64,000 bases of DNA from Cunninghamia lanceolata. Lineage: Eukaryota > Streptophyta > Pinopsida > Cupressales > Cupressaceae. A model generated the notes under the pieces. The model ran no database searches, was not told where the DNA came from, and was given only the letters and a program-made list of their open reading frames with translations. The stretch's first letter is position 1; every line of letters begins with the position of its first letter. The stretch covers positions 17,806,501 to 17,870,500 of the forward strand of contig BSBN01000888.1 in NCBI GenBank assembly GCA_027924645.1. Direction: 5' to 3'. This document shows positions 35,373 through 48,482 of this stretch, in pieces. The position numbers were made by a program, and so were the translations under genes.

Positions 35373-38300
35373 TCAACTTGCACCGCCTTCTTTCTTCATG
35401 TGGCAATCATACATACTAAATGTAGCTTGCATCCCCAGACTATCCAGACTAACTATGTTCTTGAAAATCATCTGGGCTCTAGCTATTGCATCTCTAACTA
35501 TGGTAAGTAATTGATTTTGTATGACTAGTTACCTTGGCCTTCAGATTATCCAAAGTTAACTAATTATCAAGAATATTATCCACGGAGGCTACTAAAAATA
35601 TTTTGTCCTCAAACTCCTTCTGAAACATATTCTCAAATTCCTAGGTCATCTCCTCCGTAGAAAGAAATTGATTATCCTTTGACACCAAATTGCATGGCAG
35701 CTCCTCCAACTTGTGTAAGAGACTAACATCACTTTGCTCACTTAGTTTCCTTGTAGTTTCTAAGTCATTGATCAGATCTTTTAGCACCCAACTCCGATAT
35801 GTCGATGCCTCCTTAGTCTTGGTATATGAATCCTGATTTGGAATAACACCAATTGATATCAAAGCACTTATTTTCAACTTCCTCATTTCTACCCACTTAT
35901 CATGATTTTGTTCTAAATGCTCAATATCCTGAGAAATAGCATCAATCAAAACATCATGTTCCTGCCCTAATTTTCTCCATTTTGCTTGTTTTCTCAGCTA
36001 GCTCTGTAAGAAGAGAGATTCCCTGTGTGCACATCCTTACCAAATATTCTTCAAGCACTTTTCCCTTAAGGTGAGTCTTTTCAGCTTTTTGGATGATAGG
36101 ATCCTCAACAGAAACAACTTTAGGAGTCACTGATTCTGACTTTAAAGTAATCTTCCTTACCACTACAGTCAATTGCTCTACCATTGCTTTATAATCATCT
36201 TTCATCTCTTTTTCTTTATCAAACTTCTGAATCAAAATATCCATTGCCGATTGCATGTCAGTCTTTGCACTCTCATGTGTTATTTTGCCCAGATCAATTC
36301 TAGAAATAGAGTAATCACTCATACTAAAATTTTCTATGGTACCATCCTATGGGGGCCTTACAATCTCCACAAATTTGTGCCCTTTGTCTCCCAAAACTCT
36401 TGGAAGAATTTTTGTCTTCTTTGGAGTCTTAGCCTTAGCAGGCACCAATTTACCAAAATCAAAGTCATCTGGAGAGATGGCTTGTTTCTTTCTTTTAGGT
36501 CTATATGCCGACAACCATGGAGGAAGCACAAAAGTACTCACATTTGGATCCAGTTCCATTGTTAGTGTTATGGGAACTGTACTAGAATTGGAAATAGAAA
36601 TAATAGGTGGAGTATTAGTAAACACTACACCTGACACATTCACATTTAAAAGTTTCTCAAAACCTACTACAAAGTGATCAAATATTGAAGAATCTCCAAT
36701 ATCAAAAGATGAGGAGGACAGACTAGGAATGGACCTAGAATAATGAAGAACATCATCAAAAGTAGTTTGAGGATTATCAAAAATTATTTTTGAGGGTGGT
36801 CGAGATTCAAAAGATGGGATGTCGAGGTGAAATAGACAGAGGAACTGAAACAGGTATGTTAGACAAAGCAGAAGAGACTCCCATATCCTATTGTACATTC
36901 TCATGTGGAGACAGAACTTGATCCTCTTGTCCTTCTCCCATCTCTTCTGTTGATCTATTTTCAACCTCCATTTCTTCGGTAGTTGGCTCATTCGTATTCT
37001 ATTTCTCAATTTCTATTTCTTCTACCTCAGATTCTTTCTCTACAGCCTTTGACTTCTTTGACACAAATTTGATCCTAGGTTTATGTGGCTTGGAAGAAGA
37101 GGGAATGTCACTCTTATTCTTTGTCCTATTCTCTACCTTCTTACCTATTTGTTCTTGGACTTCAGTCTTTGATCTTGTAAGGAATTCTTTCAAAGCAATT
37201 CCCTTACCTTCTAACCACTTGTTTGTGTTAGCCAATATAGGTTCAAACCTTTTCCTTAGAGAACTCAATTCTTTCTGAGACCATTGGATAAGAGGAAAAG
37301 GAAAACTAGCAATCTATTCAGTGTTATACCTAGGATCAATCGTTTCTATATCATCAACCAGGTCTTCAAGTATATCAGCAAATCCTAGATACTCAATCTG
37401 TTCTAGAGATAACCTACTATAGTCTAATTTTCTGATATCCTCTTCTGTCCTTAAGTCCACCTAGATGTCTTCAACCATTGGTTCATGAAGCTGGCTCTTC
37501 ATTTTGATCTTCTCTTTTACACCCCTGTAATCAAACCTTGGTCTTCATTTGAACTATTTCATGGTCACTAGTTACATTTCAGTTTCTATGTCTCTAGCCT
37601 TTGTAGTAGTTGACACTAAAAACCTGCCAAATTCTACTAGAAATTTGAATCTTGGTTTCTTGAGTTCCATTTACTTATTATGTACAACAATCATTTGTCT
37701 ACATAATTCCATTAGAACAAGTTTATCTAAAGGAAACCTTGGAAAAAGCCAACCCTTAAATATGAGAAAATCTAAAATTGTAAGAACATGCACCCATAAT
37801 CATTCACCACTGACCAAGCTTCATCTAAAACTCTTCTTTTCTCTAACCGAGGGTCAAAAAGACACAAGAACATTGTGATGAAAGCATCATTTACCTTCCT
37901 AAAGTGGTGAATAGAACCTTTCAATGTTAGTTGAGGATAGTACTAATACATGGGAACCACTCTCCTATCTACTTAAGATGTCAAACTCAGAATGATCCTC
38001 ATTGAGGCTGCCATATACACAAGGTAAGAAGTCATATAGAATTTGAAAGTAGTGGATACCTTAGTCAATTGCTCATGCAGAGCATTGTTAATTTGTTCAC
38101 CTCAAAAGATGGTGTGCTTACCTTGAAGAATAATCTTGATAAAAGGGTACATCCATTCATGGAAAAGAGAGGAAGAAGCCAGCTCCCTTATCCTGCTAAG
38201 AAGAGTTATGAGATCACCAACCTCCTTAATAAAATCACTTTTGGGAAAACTCCTTGACCACCTAGATAAGTTTGACATTGAAGTCTTAAGGAATTTGGTG

Positions 38301-38743
38301 TTAATTGTCCTTTTAGCCTTCTCAAAATTCTTGTCATATTCTTTTTGAGCTTCAGCAAAATCTAGTTTCACAACTTCTGTAGCAGTAGGACACATGAAAA
38401 ATTTATCAATGAATTCTAGATCCAATCTGATGATCACATTGCCATTTGTATCCACCACTGCTCTAGTGTCTCTATTGTAGAACTAAGCACATTGAAGAAC
38501 AAACTTAGTATTATGAGCTACCACCAGGAAAGATGACACCAAGTGAATGTTGCTATCAGCAATCTTCTTCATCGCAGAACTAGGGTTATCAAACTTAGTT
38601 CTTTCCACAAACTTAGCCATGTCTACATGGCCAATCTTTGTATCCTAAATTTCATCAACATTAGAGGTAACCGAGGTGATTGGAAAAATACCCTGATACT
38701 TATACTTCATTGCTTTCAACTTCTTTGCAGACAACTCAGTCAT
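35373..38743 (-). pseudogene. Unidentified ~1,120-codon ORF downstream of gypsy pol
   Basis: A long reverse-strand frame starting at the ATG at 38743 and ending at a TGA at 35373-35375. It is interrupted by stops (lowest coordinates 38645, 38483, 38102 and 36347 among them) and by a few frame changes. The N-terminal part (to about 38100) looks globular, with FVERTKF, SFLVVAHNTKF and FIDKFFMCPTATE segments. The middle (36350-37270) is Lys/Ser/Pro-rich with an NKSDIPSSSKPHKP segment. The C-terminal third (35640-36320) is charged and helical, probably coiled coil. I do not recognise the family, and no RT, integrase, zinc knuckle or envelope-like membrane segment is visible. It shares strand with the pol at 40743-43556 and lies 2 kb downstream of it, so it may be an extra gene of that element; it could also be a separate inserted unit. 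Confidence 0.6.
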
Positions 38744-40742
38744 CTAAAAAAACTAACACCAGAAGGATGTCAATGAAGAGAGAAAATCCACAGAAGAAAC
38801 TACAACAAAAAGCCATGATCATGCAATTAGGAGAAATACTGGTAATCTAGGAAAATTGCATGTTGACTATCACAACTACGGGGATACACTTGAAAGGGCT
38901 AGAGCGCAAGCGGGTTGAAAAAATGAAGGAAAGTAAATTTGAAAATCTCTCACAGTTAGAGAAAATTGAGAGAGTGAATGCACAGACGACAAAATTTTCT
39001 ACCCTTGCATTAGAGGGATAAATTACAGGTGTTAGGGTGGTAAATTTTGCAGACCCTGCATGTTGGGAAAACCTTTTTCATGTTCGAGCGGCAATTTTTG
39101 CCAACTATGCATGAGGATGGATTTGCAAGTTTGAGGCACATGAAGAAGTTGTGAAAAGGTCCGCTGATGCATGTTGAAGAACAAACTCTGATGTATAGTC
39201 AGTTAGAAAGACCACTCATGCATGTATTTTCAAAAACTCCAAGTTACATACGTAAGAGTGAGAGTTTTGGCTGCTAAGGCATCAAAGTAGGTAATGAAAA
39301 GTTTGTGTAAGGGTGGTGGTTTTAACCAGCCTTACATATAGGGAAGATCACATGATAGAGATGTGAAGGCAGGGAAAACCCCTGACATTACATATCCAAA
39401 GGAAAACATGTAATTCACGTAGGGACAGTGAAAAGTCCTGCCCTTACATGAAATATCAACACTGAGGAGAATGTGTATCAACGCCAATTTTTACCATCCC
39501 TATATGCACCAGGAAACTAGGAAAAACAAAACCTAAGTTTAATAGGGGCGGCGAAAATCTTGACCCATTGAATCAAATGCATTCAAAACAAAAATAAAAA
39601 CTAGGGTTTTAAAGAAAAAAGAGAAAATACATATATGGTTGATATAGTTGTACTAATCCATAAAAGAGAAATCAAAACAAAAGCAAATATGTTTACCACA
39701 TGGTAAAACCCTAGTATTAAAATGAAAACAAGAATAAAAAATAAATACGTACCTGGTTGAAAAAGTGAAACCCTAAACGCAGTCACGGAGGCAAGATAGG
39801 ATTAAATTCAAAATCTATGCGAGCTTCATGAAGAAAACTGGTATCAAAGAGGTATAGCTTGTTGGAGGTCTTTAAGAATAATCAATAAGAAAATAAAATG
39901 AAAACAAACACTTAAAAAGGCTTTAAAAGTTGTGCATTGAACATGGCACGAGTGCCATTAATGCTAACTCCAAGTTCATGGATTTCACAAGATATGTTAG
40001 AGCGGCAAAAAACCCTAACACTACACAAACTAGGAACATGCTCGAGCAGTGAATATGACTACCTTTACATTTAAAATTACTACAGGAAACATATGCCGGA
40101 GCGGCAAAATTAACTGCTATTGCATATGCAACACAAACCTAAACATGCATGGACGGCGGTTTTAACCGCTCATGCATATTTATAAAGAACAAGACAATTA
40201 AATATGCATTGGTAGTAGTTTTGGCCAACATTGCATATTTAATAACAAAACACATATAAGAGTGGTAATTTTGATTGCTATTGCATGTGAAAAGAAAAAC
40301 TTTCTAACATGCCAAAATAGTCAAAAATGATATTTTGACAAGCTTACGACCTAGTTGATTTTTGCAATTTTTGAGGAATCAACCTAGGAGAATGTCGCAA
40401 ACTATTTCAATGCTATTAGAAGACTTCATGCGAGGCTAAGAGAACTTTCCTTGATAAGCGAACTTAGAGTGTAGACTACAAAACAAAAAAGTTTCATAAG
40501 GGTTGTCTACAAAAATGAGCGTAGCTGATTTTGATAACAACAGCTGGCTCTAATTGGGGAACTTCCATTGATCAAACTTTGAAACAATTGAAGGGAGAAG
40601 AATCCAGTTTCTAAGTGCCTTCATCCATTCCATTGGGCCATAGAGTCAAGCTACCAAAAAGAAAAAGACACAAAAGACTAAATATAAATGAAAAATAAAA
40701 ACACAAGACTATACAAATGTACAAATAAACTTATCTGATACT
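38744..40742 (-). other. Long spacer with a cluster of short hairpins
   Basis: Two kilobases separate the end of pol from the unidentified frame. About ten diverged palindromic motifs of 30-45 bp occur between about 39070 and 40290. Clear ones are 39306-39336 (TGTAAGG...CCTTACA around GGTTTTAACC) and 40145-40177 (ATGCATG...CATGCAT around GCGGTTTTAACCGC). Recurring pieces are GAGCGGC, TTTT and TGCAT. No long coding frame is present. Confidence 0.7.
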
Positions 40743-43556
40743 TCAAGGATTGAAGTGCTTTAGATGTTGTCCATTGTGAGGTAGCAAGAACGGTGTTCCG
40801 TCAAGATACTCCAACAAGAAGCTATTTGCACCACAAATTTGATGAATGATGAATGGGCTTCTCCATAGGGAATCAAACTTCCCATGCATTCCTTTTGGCT
40901 CTCTCCTCTTGTCCCATAACAAGACTTGATCTCTAATTTGAGAATTAGGAGCCCTTCCTTTCTTGTCAAAGAGCTTCTTCACCTGACTTTGATGTTCAAC
41001 AATACGGTCTACTACCATAGCTCACTATTCTTCAAGTTCAGTGAGGTACATGATTCTTTTGTCAATAGAACTTTTAAAAGTTCTATCTTCTACTGCCTTC
41101 GCCAACTTCAGTGCCAACAACTCCAAAGTAATAGGTATCTCTACATTTAGACCATACAAAAGATGAAATTGTGACATACCTATCACCCTTTTGGGGGTAA
41201 TCTTTTCTGCCCATAAAGCATCAAACAATGCTTTATGCCAAGTTCTCTGATTATCTTGCACCAGTTTCTTGATAATAGTAACCAGATTTTTTTTATTAGA
41301 TTCTGCCTAACCATTTCCCTACGGATAATAGTCTGAAGAGTGAGAAAGAATGATCCCATGTTCATAGCAAAAGCAAGTAATCTTGTTGGAAGTGAAACAA
41401 GTAGCATTATCTGCTACAACTTTGTTTGGAACTCCAAACTGGGAAATAATATTTTCCTTAAGAAAATTACATACCACTTTAGAAGTAGCGTGCTTTACTG
41501 GGATGGCCTCCACCCACTTGGTAAAATAATTAGTTGCGGTGAGAAAAAAGTTGTGTCTCGCACTTGACGATGGGTTCACAACACCAATGAAGTCAATGCC
41601 CCATTGCTGAAAAGGTTCTTCAATCACAACTGGCTTGAGAGGTAGTGTAACCAACTTAGGATTTCCAATGAACTGTTGACATAACTCACACCTACATACC
41701 AAATTGTACACATCCTGAAATAGTATGGGCCAATAGTACCTAGCCCACATAATCTTATGAGCCATCACAGGCATAGAAAAATTTCCTCCACAACACAAAT
41801 TGTGAAAAGTCTCCAAAAGTCTATTTTGTTGTGCTTTATCCACACAACGGAGAAAAACTCCATCAAGACTTCTTTTATACAAACCATTGTTCCACAAGAC
41901 ATAGTTCTTAGCCTTCAATTTGATAGTTCTTTTCTCCTTATAGGATAGATGAGAAGGACACTCACCATAGGTAAGAAAATGAGTAATATTTGAATACCAC
42001 TCATCTGTAGTAGTGACAAAAAGAACAGTTGGCATATCCTCAACTTCTTCTTCTTCATCTCCTGTCTCTTTTGGTACATTGTTAGCAATCAACTGACACA
42101 AACCTCTACCACGCAAAAGCTTGGTAGGTTTGATATCAAGATCAAACTCTTGAATCTTGGCAATCCAATTGCCTCTTTTGGTTCCAAACTCTTGTTGAGT
42201 CAGGATCGACTTCACTATTGTGTCTGGCACCAAAATAATAGTGTGTGAATTCAAAATATAAAACCAAAAATGCTTTACCGCCTTCACCATGACATAAGCA
42301 TGTTTCTCCATATTTGAGTATTTCAATTCATGAGCCTTCAGAGTACAACTCATAAATGAAATGGGAGATTCCACACCTTCTTCATTCTACTGAACAAGAA
42401 TGGTTGAAAGTGTATGCTTGGAAGCATAACTGTATACTATGAAATCCTTAGTATAATCAAGACAAACTAGAACTAGAGCATGAGCTCTGGCCCTCTTGAT
42501 GTCTTCAAATGCTACTTTACCTTCCGCACTCCAATGGAAAGTAGTCTTACCCTTCATCATGTTGACAATGTGATGGGCTTTCTCCACGAATTCTATAATG
42601 AATCTCTGCAGAAAATTTACCTTCCTGAAGAAAGAGTGAACTGTAGTCTTACTAGTAGGCAAAGTAAGACTTTGAATGGAATTGACTCTTTATGAGTCAA
42701 TCTTAGTGCCTTCTTAGGACACAATGTGACTGAGAAGCTTACCTATTCTAACCCAAAAATTGATTTCTTAGGGTTAAGAGAAATACCATTTTGTCGACAT
42801 CTTTCCAACACCTGTCACAAATGATATGCATGATCTTGATGTTGTTTAGAGAAAATAGTCAAGTCATCAAGATATACCACAATGAATTTCCCCATCTCAT
42901 CTCTGAAAGCAAGATCCATTTCTCTCTGGAAAGTAGCACCAGCATTGATTAAACCAAATGGCATCCTGCGATATGCAAATGTGCCCAAAGGTGTTGTGAA
43001 AGCAGTCTTGTACTGATCTTCTTCGCTGACCTCTACTTGATTATATTTTGAAAAATTGTCTAACATGGACAGCATCTCCAAACCAGTTACAGTTTGCAAC
43101 ACTTGGTCCATGATGGGTAGCGGATAGTTATCCTTTAGAGAAGACTAGTTGGAATTCCTGAAATCAACGCAAATACAGATTTCTCCATTCTTCTTTCTTA
43201 CAGGGACAATATTCGCGATCCAGGTAGAATGATGAATAGGAAAGATTATTCTGGCATTCAACATTTTCTAAATCTTAGAAAGAATAGTACCTAATATTTT
43301 GGGATTATATTGCTTTTGTTTCTGCTTATGAGGCAATGACCCAACTTTGAAAGGTATTTCATGTTGAATCTCCTAAAGTATGAAAGAATTTAGATTATCA
43401 AAAGAATATGCCAAAACATCAATGTAATGGCAAAGGAGTGTAGTGAATTTGAATTTCTCATCGACAGTGCAACACTTCCCAATGTTGACCATTTTGGGAT
43501 TTGCCTCAGAACTCAAATTTACTTACTCAAATTCCATAGATGAACTTGAATCAAGT
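40743..43556 (-). pseudogene. pol: Ty3/gypsy pol: RT-RNase H-integrase, partial
   Basis: Reverse-strand pol. RT spans about 42815-43540, with YLDD near 42860, preceded by FRNSN-like and PLPIMDQVL segments. RNase H with a tethering region spans about 42050-42662, with YASKHTLSTILVQ. Integrase runs from 41980 to 40743: an HHCC region (HNLCC...CELCQQF), a core with GIDFIG and VVADNATCF, and a C-terminal region ending in HLKHFNP. From 42662 to the end the frame is constant and broken only by TAGs at 42387, 41319, 41307 and 41025. A frame change lies between 42815 and 42662. There is no chromodomain. Homology stops abruptly at about 43556, where the forward element begins, so gag and protease probably lie beyond the window. 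Confidence 0.88.
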
Positions 43557-43877
43557 TGTTGCTACGGTTTTACATATTTGTCATGCTTATTGTTGTCATA
43601 TTTTTCCTAGCCCCAAAATATTCTTGTTTCCTTCCTCCTATCAAAGAAATTCGATTAGAGAAAGCCTAAATAGAAGGAGAGAAAGATTATATTCTTCAAT
43701 TACTCATTCTCTTCCTTGCCAAATTTCCCAAAATCTAACTTTAAGAACCTTTACCAAAAACCCAGAAAAACCCAGAAATCTTTTAGCTTCAAGTATTTCC
43801 CATCACAAGGTTTCTCAATTTCATGCTTAGTATTTTTGTATGCATTTTTGAATGTATATTCGCATATACATTTGTCA

Positions 43878-44909
43878 TTGTATGTTTGCATATACAAAGG
43901 CAAAGACATGAGAGAGATACAAAAGTAAGATGCAAAGATCATATGCAAAGGGATATACATTTGTCGTTGTATGTTTACACATACAAAGGCGATATGCAAG
44001 GGTCGATATACAAAGGATCACATTTAGAGGGAAATGTACATCAACCAACATATAAAGGATCACATGCAAGAGGAAATGTACATAGGCCAACATACAAAGG
44101 AAAATATGCAAAGGTAAAATGCAAGGAAAATGATACAAAGGAATATACATCAGCGGCATACAAAAGGGAGTTTCAAAGTCAGATGCAATAGTTGCATGTA
44201 TATGCAATTGTATCTTTATACATACAATCGCAGATACAAGGGAGCAGATGCAAAGTCTGATGTATAGGTGCCAACATACAACGCAAAACATACAAAGGTT
44301 ATTGTATATATATACAAGGCAAAGATACAAGAAATAAAAGGATGAATGTACACTTGCATGTACAAAGCAACATGCAAGGGTTAGATAGTCAATTGGGGCC
44401 AACCAATTGTATGTATATACAATTGTATGTTTGCCCATACAAGGTGAAACATACAAAAGATATGCATTCCTGATATACAAGGCCTGGACCTAAGAGGAAC
44501 ATGCAATTTGGTTTATTAAGGCAGATGTTTGTTTGCGTCTTTCTTTGTATGTTCGTGTTGTATGTTTGGACATACAAGCCAATATACAAAGGTAACATAC
44601 AAAGGTCAAATGCATGTTTGTAATGTACAGGTCTGATTGTATGTATGTTTTTCTTGTATATTGGCATTGTATATGCGATATACAAGGCTGATATACAAAG
44701 GGAAAACATACAAGATGAACCTGACTGGAAAATCAAAATTGGCAAATTCAGCGTTGGGGTCTACAATTTGTATGTTAGTTGCATTGTATATGCCGAAATA
44801 CAAAGAGGAAGAAATACAAGATAGACCTCTTGCAAAGTTACAATATGGATGATAACTTTTGAGTTCCACATTATATGTATATTTGTGATTGTATGTTTTG
44901 CATATACAA
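43878..44909 (+). repeat. Array of TTGTAT...ATACAA hairpins in the LTR
   Basis: At least seven near-identical palindromes with consensus TTGTATGTTTRCAYATACAA: 43878-43897, 43967-43986, 44208-44227, 44407-44422 (short form), 44423-44442, 44558-44577 and 44889-44909. The intervening DNA is full of half sites such as ATACAAAGG. They lie about 1 kb or more upstream of the TATA box, in what would be U3. Confidence 0.88.
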
Positions 44910-45882
44910 TCTAATATACAAAGGGTTGCACGCAAAGGATTTCGGCGTGACAGCATCCATCGGTAGTGCATTTTAAGGTCTTTTAGATGGCCGATAGAGG
45001 ATGTAGTTTTTTAGTGATGGGTCCAAGGATCAGTTCCGTGACCAATCAGGTGATGCCACATGTCAGGACTAATTCAAAGGTCATTTTTGAAAGGGGCCCG
45101 CTTTTGTATGTAGCTGTTGTATCACATATGCAAATGCACATTCAAATGTATACACAGGGGTGTTTTCAAAGGCCATTTAAATGTCAAATGCAAGGCACAT
45201 ACAATAATCATTTCGGTGAGACTTAGTGCATTGGTGACTCAGTCCAAACTCTCCCTGACAACCCAATACATACAAGGTAGTTTGCATATGCAAAAGTAGA
45301 TTCAAAGGGTCATTCAGATGCTGATTCGAGTGCAGATGCAAAGCGATATGTATATGCAAGGTGCAATTGAACACAACTGTGACCGCCCATATCTCCCTCA
45401 TTTTGGTGAATTTTAACATGATTCAAAAGGCAAAATTGCTTATTTTTGTCTCCTATTTCATTTGGTGGGCTTTTCAGGGGAAATTTTCTCACTTTTAGAT
45501 TTGGATCTGGCTTTACAAGTTTGGTCGACTGGACGTTTTAGGGACCATTTTTGGTGTGTGCCGATGTTGTTTATTTTCATAGTAGCTCCGGTTGGTGAGT
45601 TTTGTAGGTGCATTCATCGTGGATGGCTTCACTCTTCAATGCATATGAGCTTTGCATCTTGCTAGCTAATTTTTGAGTGTTGGGCGATGACTTTGGGGGT
45701 TTCTTCTTTAATACCCTATCCTATCTTGTGTTTGGGTGGCTGTTTTATGTAGCTTTGGACCTGCCAGTGACATGGTTCCTATCTTTTCACCATGCCCCTA
45801 CCCATGCACCCTTGTTCCTGCATTAATGACCTCAGATCCTGTGGAACAACAACTTCATGCCTTTCTGCACAGGAGCTTGACC

Positions 45883-45889
45883 TATAAAA
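45883..45889 (+). promoter_or_regulatory. TATA box in the LTR
   Basis: TATAAAA in a GC-richer context, about 550 bp from the LTR end. It is the best candidate promoter for element transcription. Confidence 0.6.
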
Positions 45890-46603
45890 TGCAGTGAAAC
45901 CTCATTTTTGGGGAGGATGGTTTATTTTGGGCTATTATGTTGTTGATTTTTCTCTTGTCAAATTTTTGCTACTGAATATTCTATAATGTTATAGTTTCTG
46001 ACCTTCATGATTAATATATGTATGACTTCTTGCCTCTCTTGTGTCATGATTTCTATGTTTTAATTGAAGTTATAGTCTATTCTGTGAGTAAAACAGCTCC
46101 TCTGCATGTTTAACCTTCACACCGAAGCGTCAATCAATCATAAGTCTATGCAAATCCCGTTCATCATTGGAATCATTGTTGTGTCTATACCAAGATCTCC
46201 ATTGCTCAATGAATTTGGTGCATCATCTTAGATAATAGGTTTATTTTTATGCAATCCTTCTTCTCCTTTTCTCTGCCAATTCAGTAGATATTAGGTGATA
46301 ACCAAAGAGGAAGCTGACCTTCTCCGGAGGTCTGATCTCAATTTGCAAGGTCCCACACTTCGAGATCATTCCCATGTTTATCCAGATTGCTAAAGTTTTA
46401 TAACAATAGCAAGGGTGCAAATCTGGGTGACAACAGTTTTTTGCATGCCCAGTGGGACCTAAGAATTAGAAAAATAGTTCAAATACTACCTTTTATTGCT
46501 AGTTTTGACATGCAGCTAGTGATTTTCAGACCTGTAAGAGGTTAAAACCTGCATATCTGGTGACTCTAAGATTTGGTTTAGCAAAATCAGTGTATTTCTG
46601 CTT

Positions 46604-47920
46604 ATGAGAAGAATACATACTAGAAGTAGTTCTTCATCTTTTGAATACTTGAAATTATCCCCACCTAGGAGAAGAGGTATAACAGCTGAGAAACCCAAGA
46701 AGACTCGTGTCCAGTCTAGGAGAGCCAAGTCAACTCCTACAGTTGGAACTCATACTGCCCCAAAAATCTTAGTTACAATGATTCCTATAGTCAAAAATCA
46801 GTTGTTTGTTGCATTCAACCAAGGCAGCCCACTGAATTTAGCTCAGCATGATGATATTCCTATCCCTGCCTTGAAAATTTTACTATATTTTAATGGTGAA
46901 GATTACACTACTCCAGCTGAGCACATAAAAGACATTACAAACTTGTGTGCTATCCATCATGTGACAGAAGAAAATGTTACAATCAGGTTATTGGTAGCTT
47001 CCCTCAAAGGGAAGGCTTTGCAATGGTTCAGAAGTCTACCGGTGAACTCCATAGATTCATGGGATCATTTGGGAGAAGAGTTGTGCAGCTTCTTTAAAGA
47101 CAAATCAGACCATTTGTCACTGGTGGAACAACTGTCTACAATTAAAAGAGCCCCTCATGAAGTTATGTTAGACTTCAACCACTGTTTCCATAAGATGTGG
47201 GACATAATCCCACCAACGGTAAGGCCTACAGCTGACCATGCTTTCTTATATTATTTGAGAGCTTTAAACAGTGACATTTCTATGATGATTCAATCTATGG
47301 GAGGAATTTCCTTACCACAAGCTTATGCCATAGCCATAAGAGTTGAAAGCAGTCTCATGCAGGTTGGTAAAATTGCCCCTAGGCCTCCTTTGCTAATATT
47401 CCCCACTATTCAACAACCAATGCCAATGTACATGCCTCCTATAGCTGTCATACCTGCTACACCAACATTACCAACAACTAATATGTAGCCCAATAAATTT
47501 GAAAATGCTGCTCAAACTCAGTCTTTTGAGTTACAAGAAATCAAAGGATTGTTGCAATCTTTTGGTAATGAGTTGACGAATATAAAAAAATAGTAGTTCC
47601 AGAATAGATAGCCTTATTAGACACACAACCAAGGGCAAAATCAGCCTTATCAGGGGCAAAACCAGCCACACCAAGCTAATAGGCCACCTTATGAAAGAAA
47701 TTACCAGGGTTCTAGGCAGAATGTGAACTAGAGGCCTTTCCAGCTTTACAATCCTACACCCATTAATGCCATCGGTGACCTCGTCCCTATTCAAAACAAC
47801 CTTGCAGCTAAGTATGAATAGTGTTCTCCATGTAATAAGCCACACAATCAGGCAACATGTCCAAATGGAGTGATAAATCAGGCTCTAATGGTGCAAAATG
47901 TTGCAGTTTCACAGCCAAAA
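46604..47920 (+). pseudogene. gag: Gag of the forward gypsy element, 5' part
   Basis: Starts at the ATG at 46604 and is open for 294 codons to a TAG at 47486-47488, then continues with further stops. The gag core includes YFNGEDYTTPAEHIKD, LKGKALQWFRSLP, SWDHLGEELCSFF and LSTIKRAPHEVMLDF-like segments, typical of gypsy capsid regions. A zinc knuckle of the CX2CX3HX4C type (CSPCNKPHNQATC) lies near 47830-47870, just after a stop. The copia at 47921 interrupts it; coding resumes at 52726. Confidence 0.88.
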
Positions 47921-48346
47921 TATTAGGGTTAGATGGCAGAAGATATCAATTATATGCAAATAAAGATTAAATAGAGGAATAAAAAATACATAGAAATAAT
48001 AACAATGAGAGACAGGTTTTAACGTGGTTCACCCAAACTCAGGCTACATCCACCAACAGAGAGTGCAATATTATTATCCAGTAAATCAAACCAATTACAA
48101 CTAGCAATCCCTGCAACTCAATACCGTTGCAAATGCTACAATACAATATATCAAAAAACCCTAACCCTTAGCCACTTTTATCAAGCCTTATGTTAGTTAC
48201 AAAATAGGGTTTTTTATGTTGGTCCAAAAAAATTTTCGTGGGCTACACCCCCGAACCCACGCTTGGGGCCCAGCTCGGTCCTAAACACCAGTGAGGATAC
48301 ATGGCTATTGTACAGTACTTTCCTGATCAGTCACCACCTACCAACA
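47921..48346 (-). repeat. 3' LTR of the first copia
   Basis: Forward-strand TATTAGGGTT to CCTACCAACA. It holds about 145 bp that the other LTR lacks (roughly 48190-48330). On the reverse strand the preceding purine tract AGTGGGAGAT (48347-48356) fits a polypurine tract. Confidence 0.88.
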
Positions 48347-48482
48347 ATCTCCCACTTGGAGACTGATCAGGCTCCACACCAAACAATCTCTCACTTGGAG
48401 ACTAATCCTGGATGACACTACTGCACATGCAGCTCCCATTGGAAATAAGCACCCTAGACTCTGTTGTTCTGATTTTATTATT

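Larger units (their letters stand above)
43557..46435 (+). repeat. 5' LTR of the forward gypsy element (2,879 bp)
   Basis: The left boundary TGTTGCTACGG lies exactly where the reverse pol homology stops. The right end GGTGACAACA is followed by GTTTTTTGCATGCCCAGTGG, a post-LTR sequence reminiscent of plant gypsy primer regions. Ends TGTTG/CAACA form a terminal inverted repeat. The flanking pentamer 43552-43556 is CAAGT; its partner would lie beyond the window. The left boundary is inferred, since the 3' LTR is not visible. Confidence 0.65.

Noticed and set aside
43878..44909. CRISPR-like array
   Set aside because: The repeats are palindromes of about 20 bp with irregular spacing inside a plant LTR; there are no cas genes.
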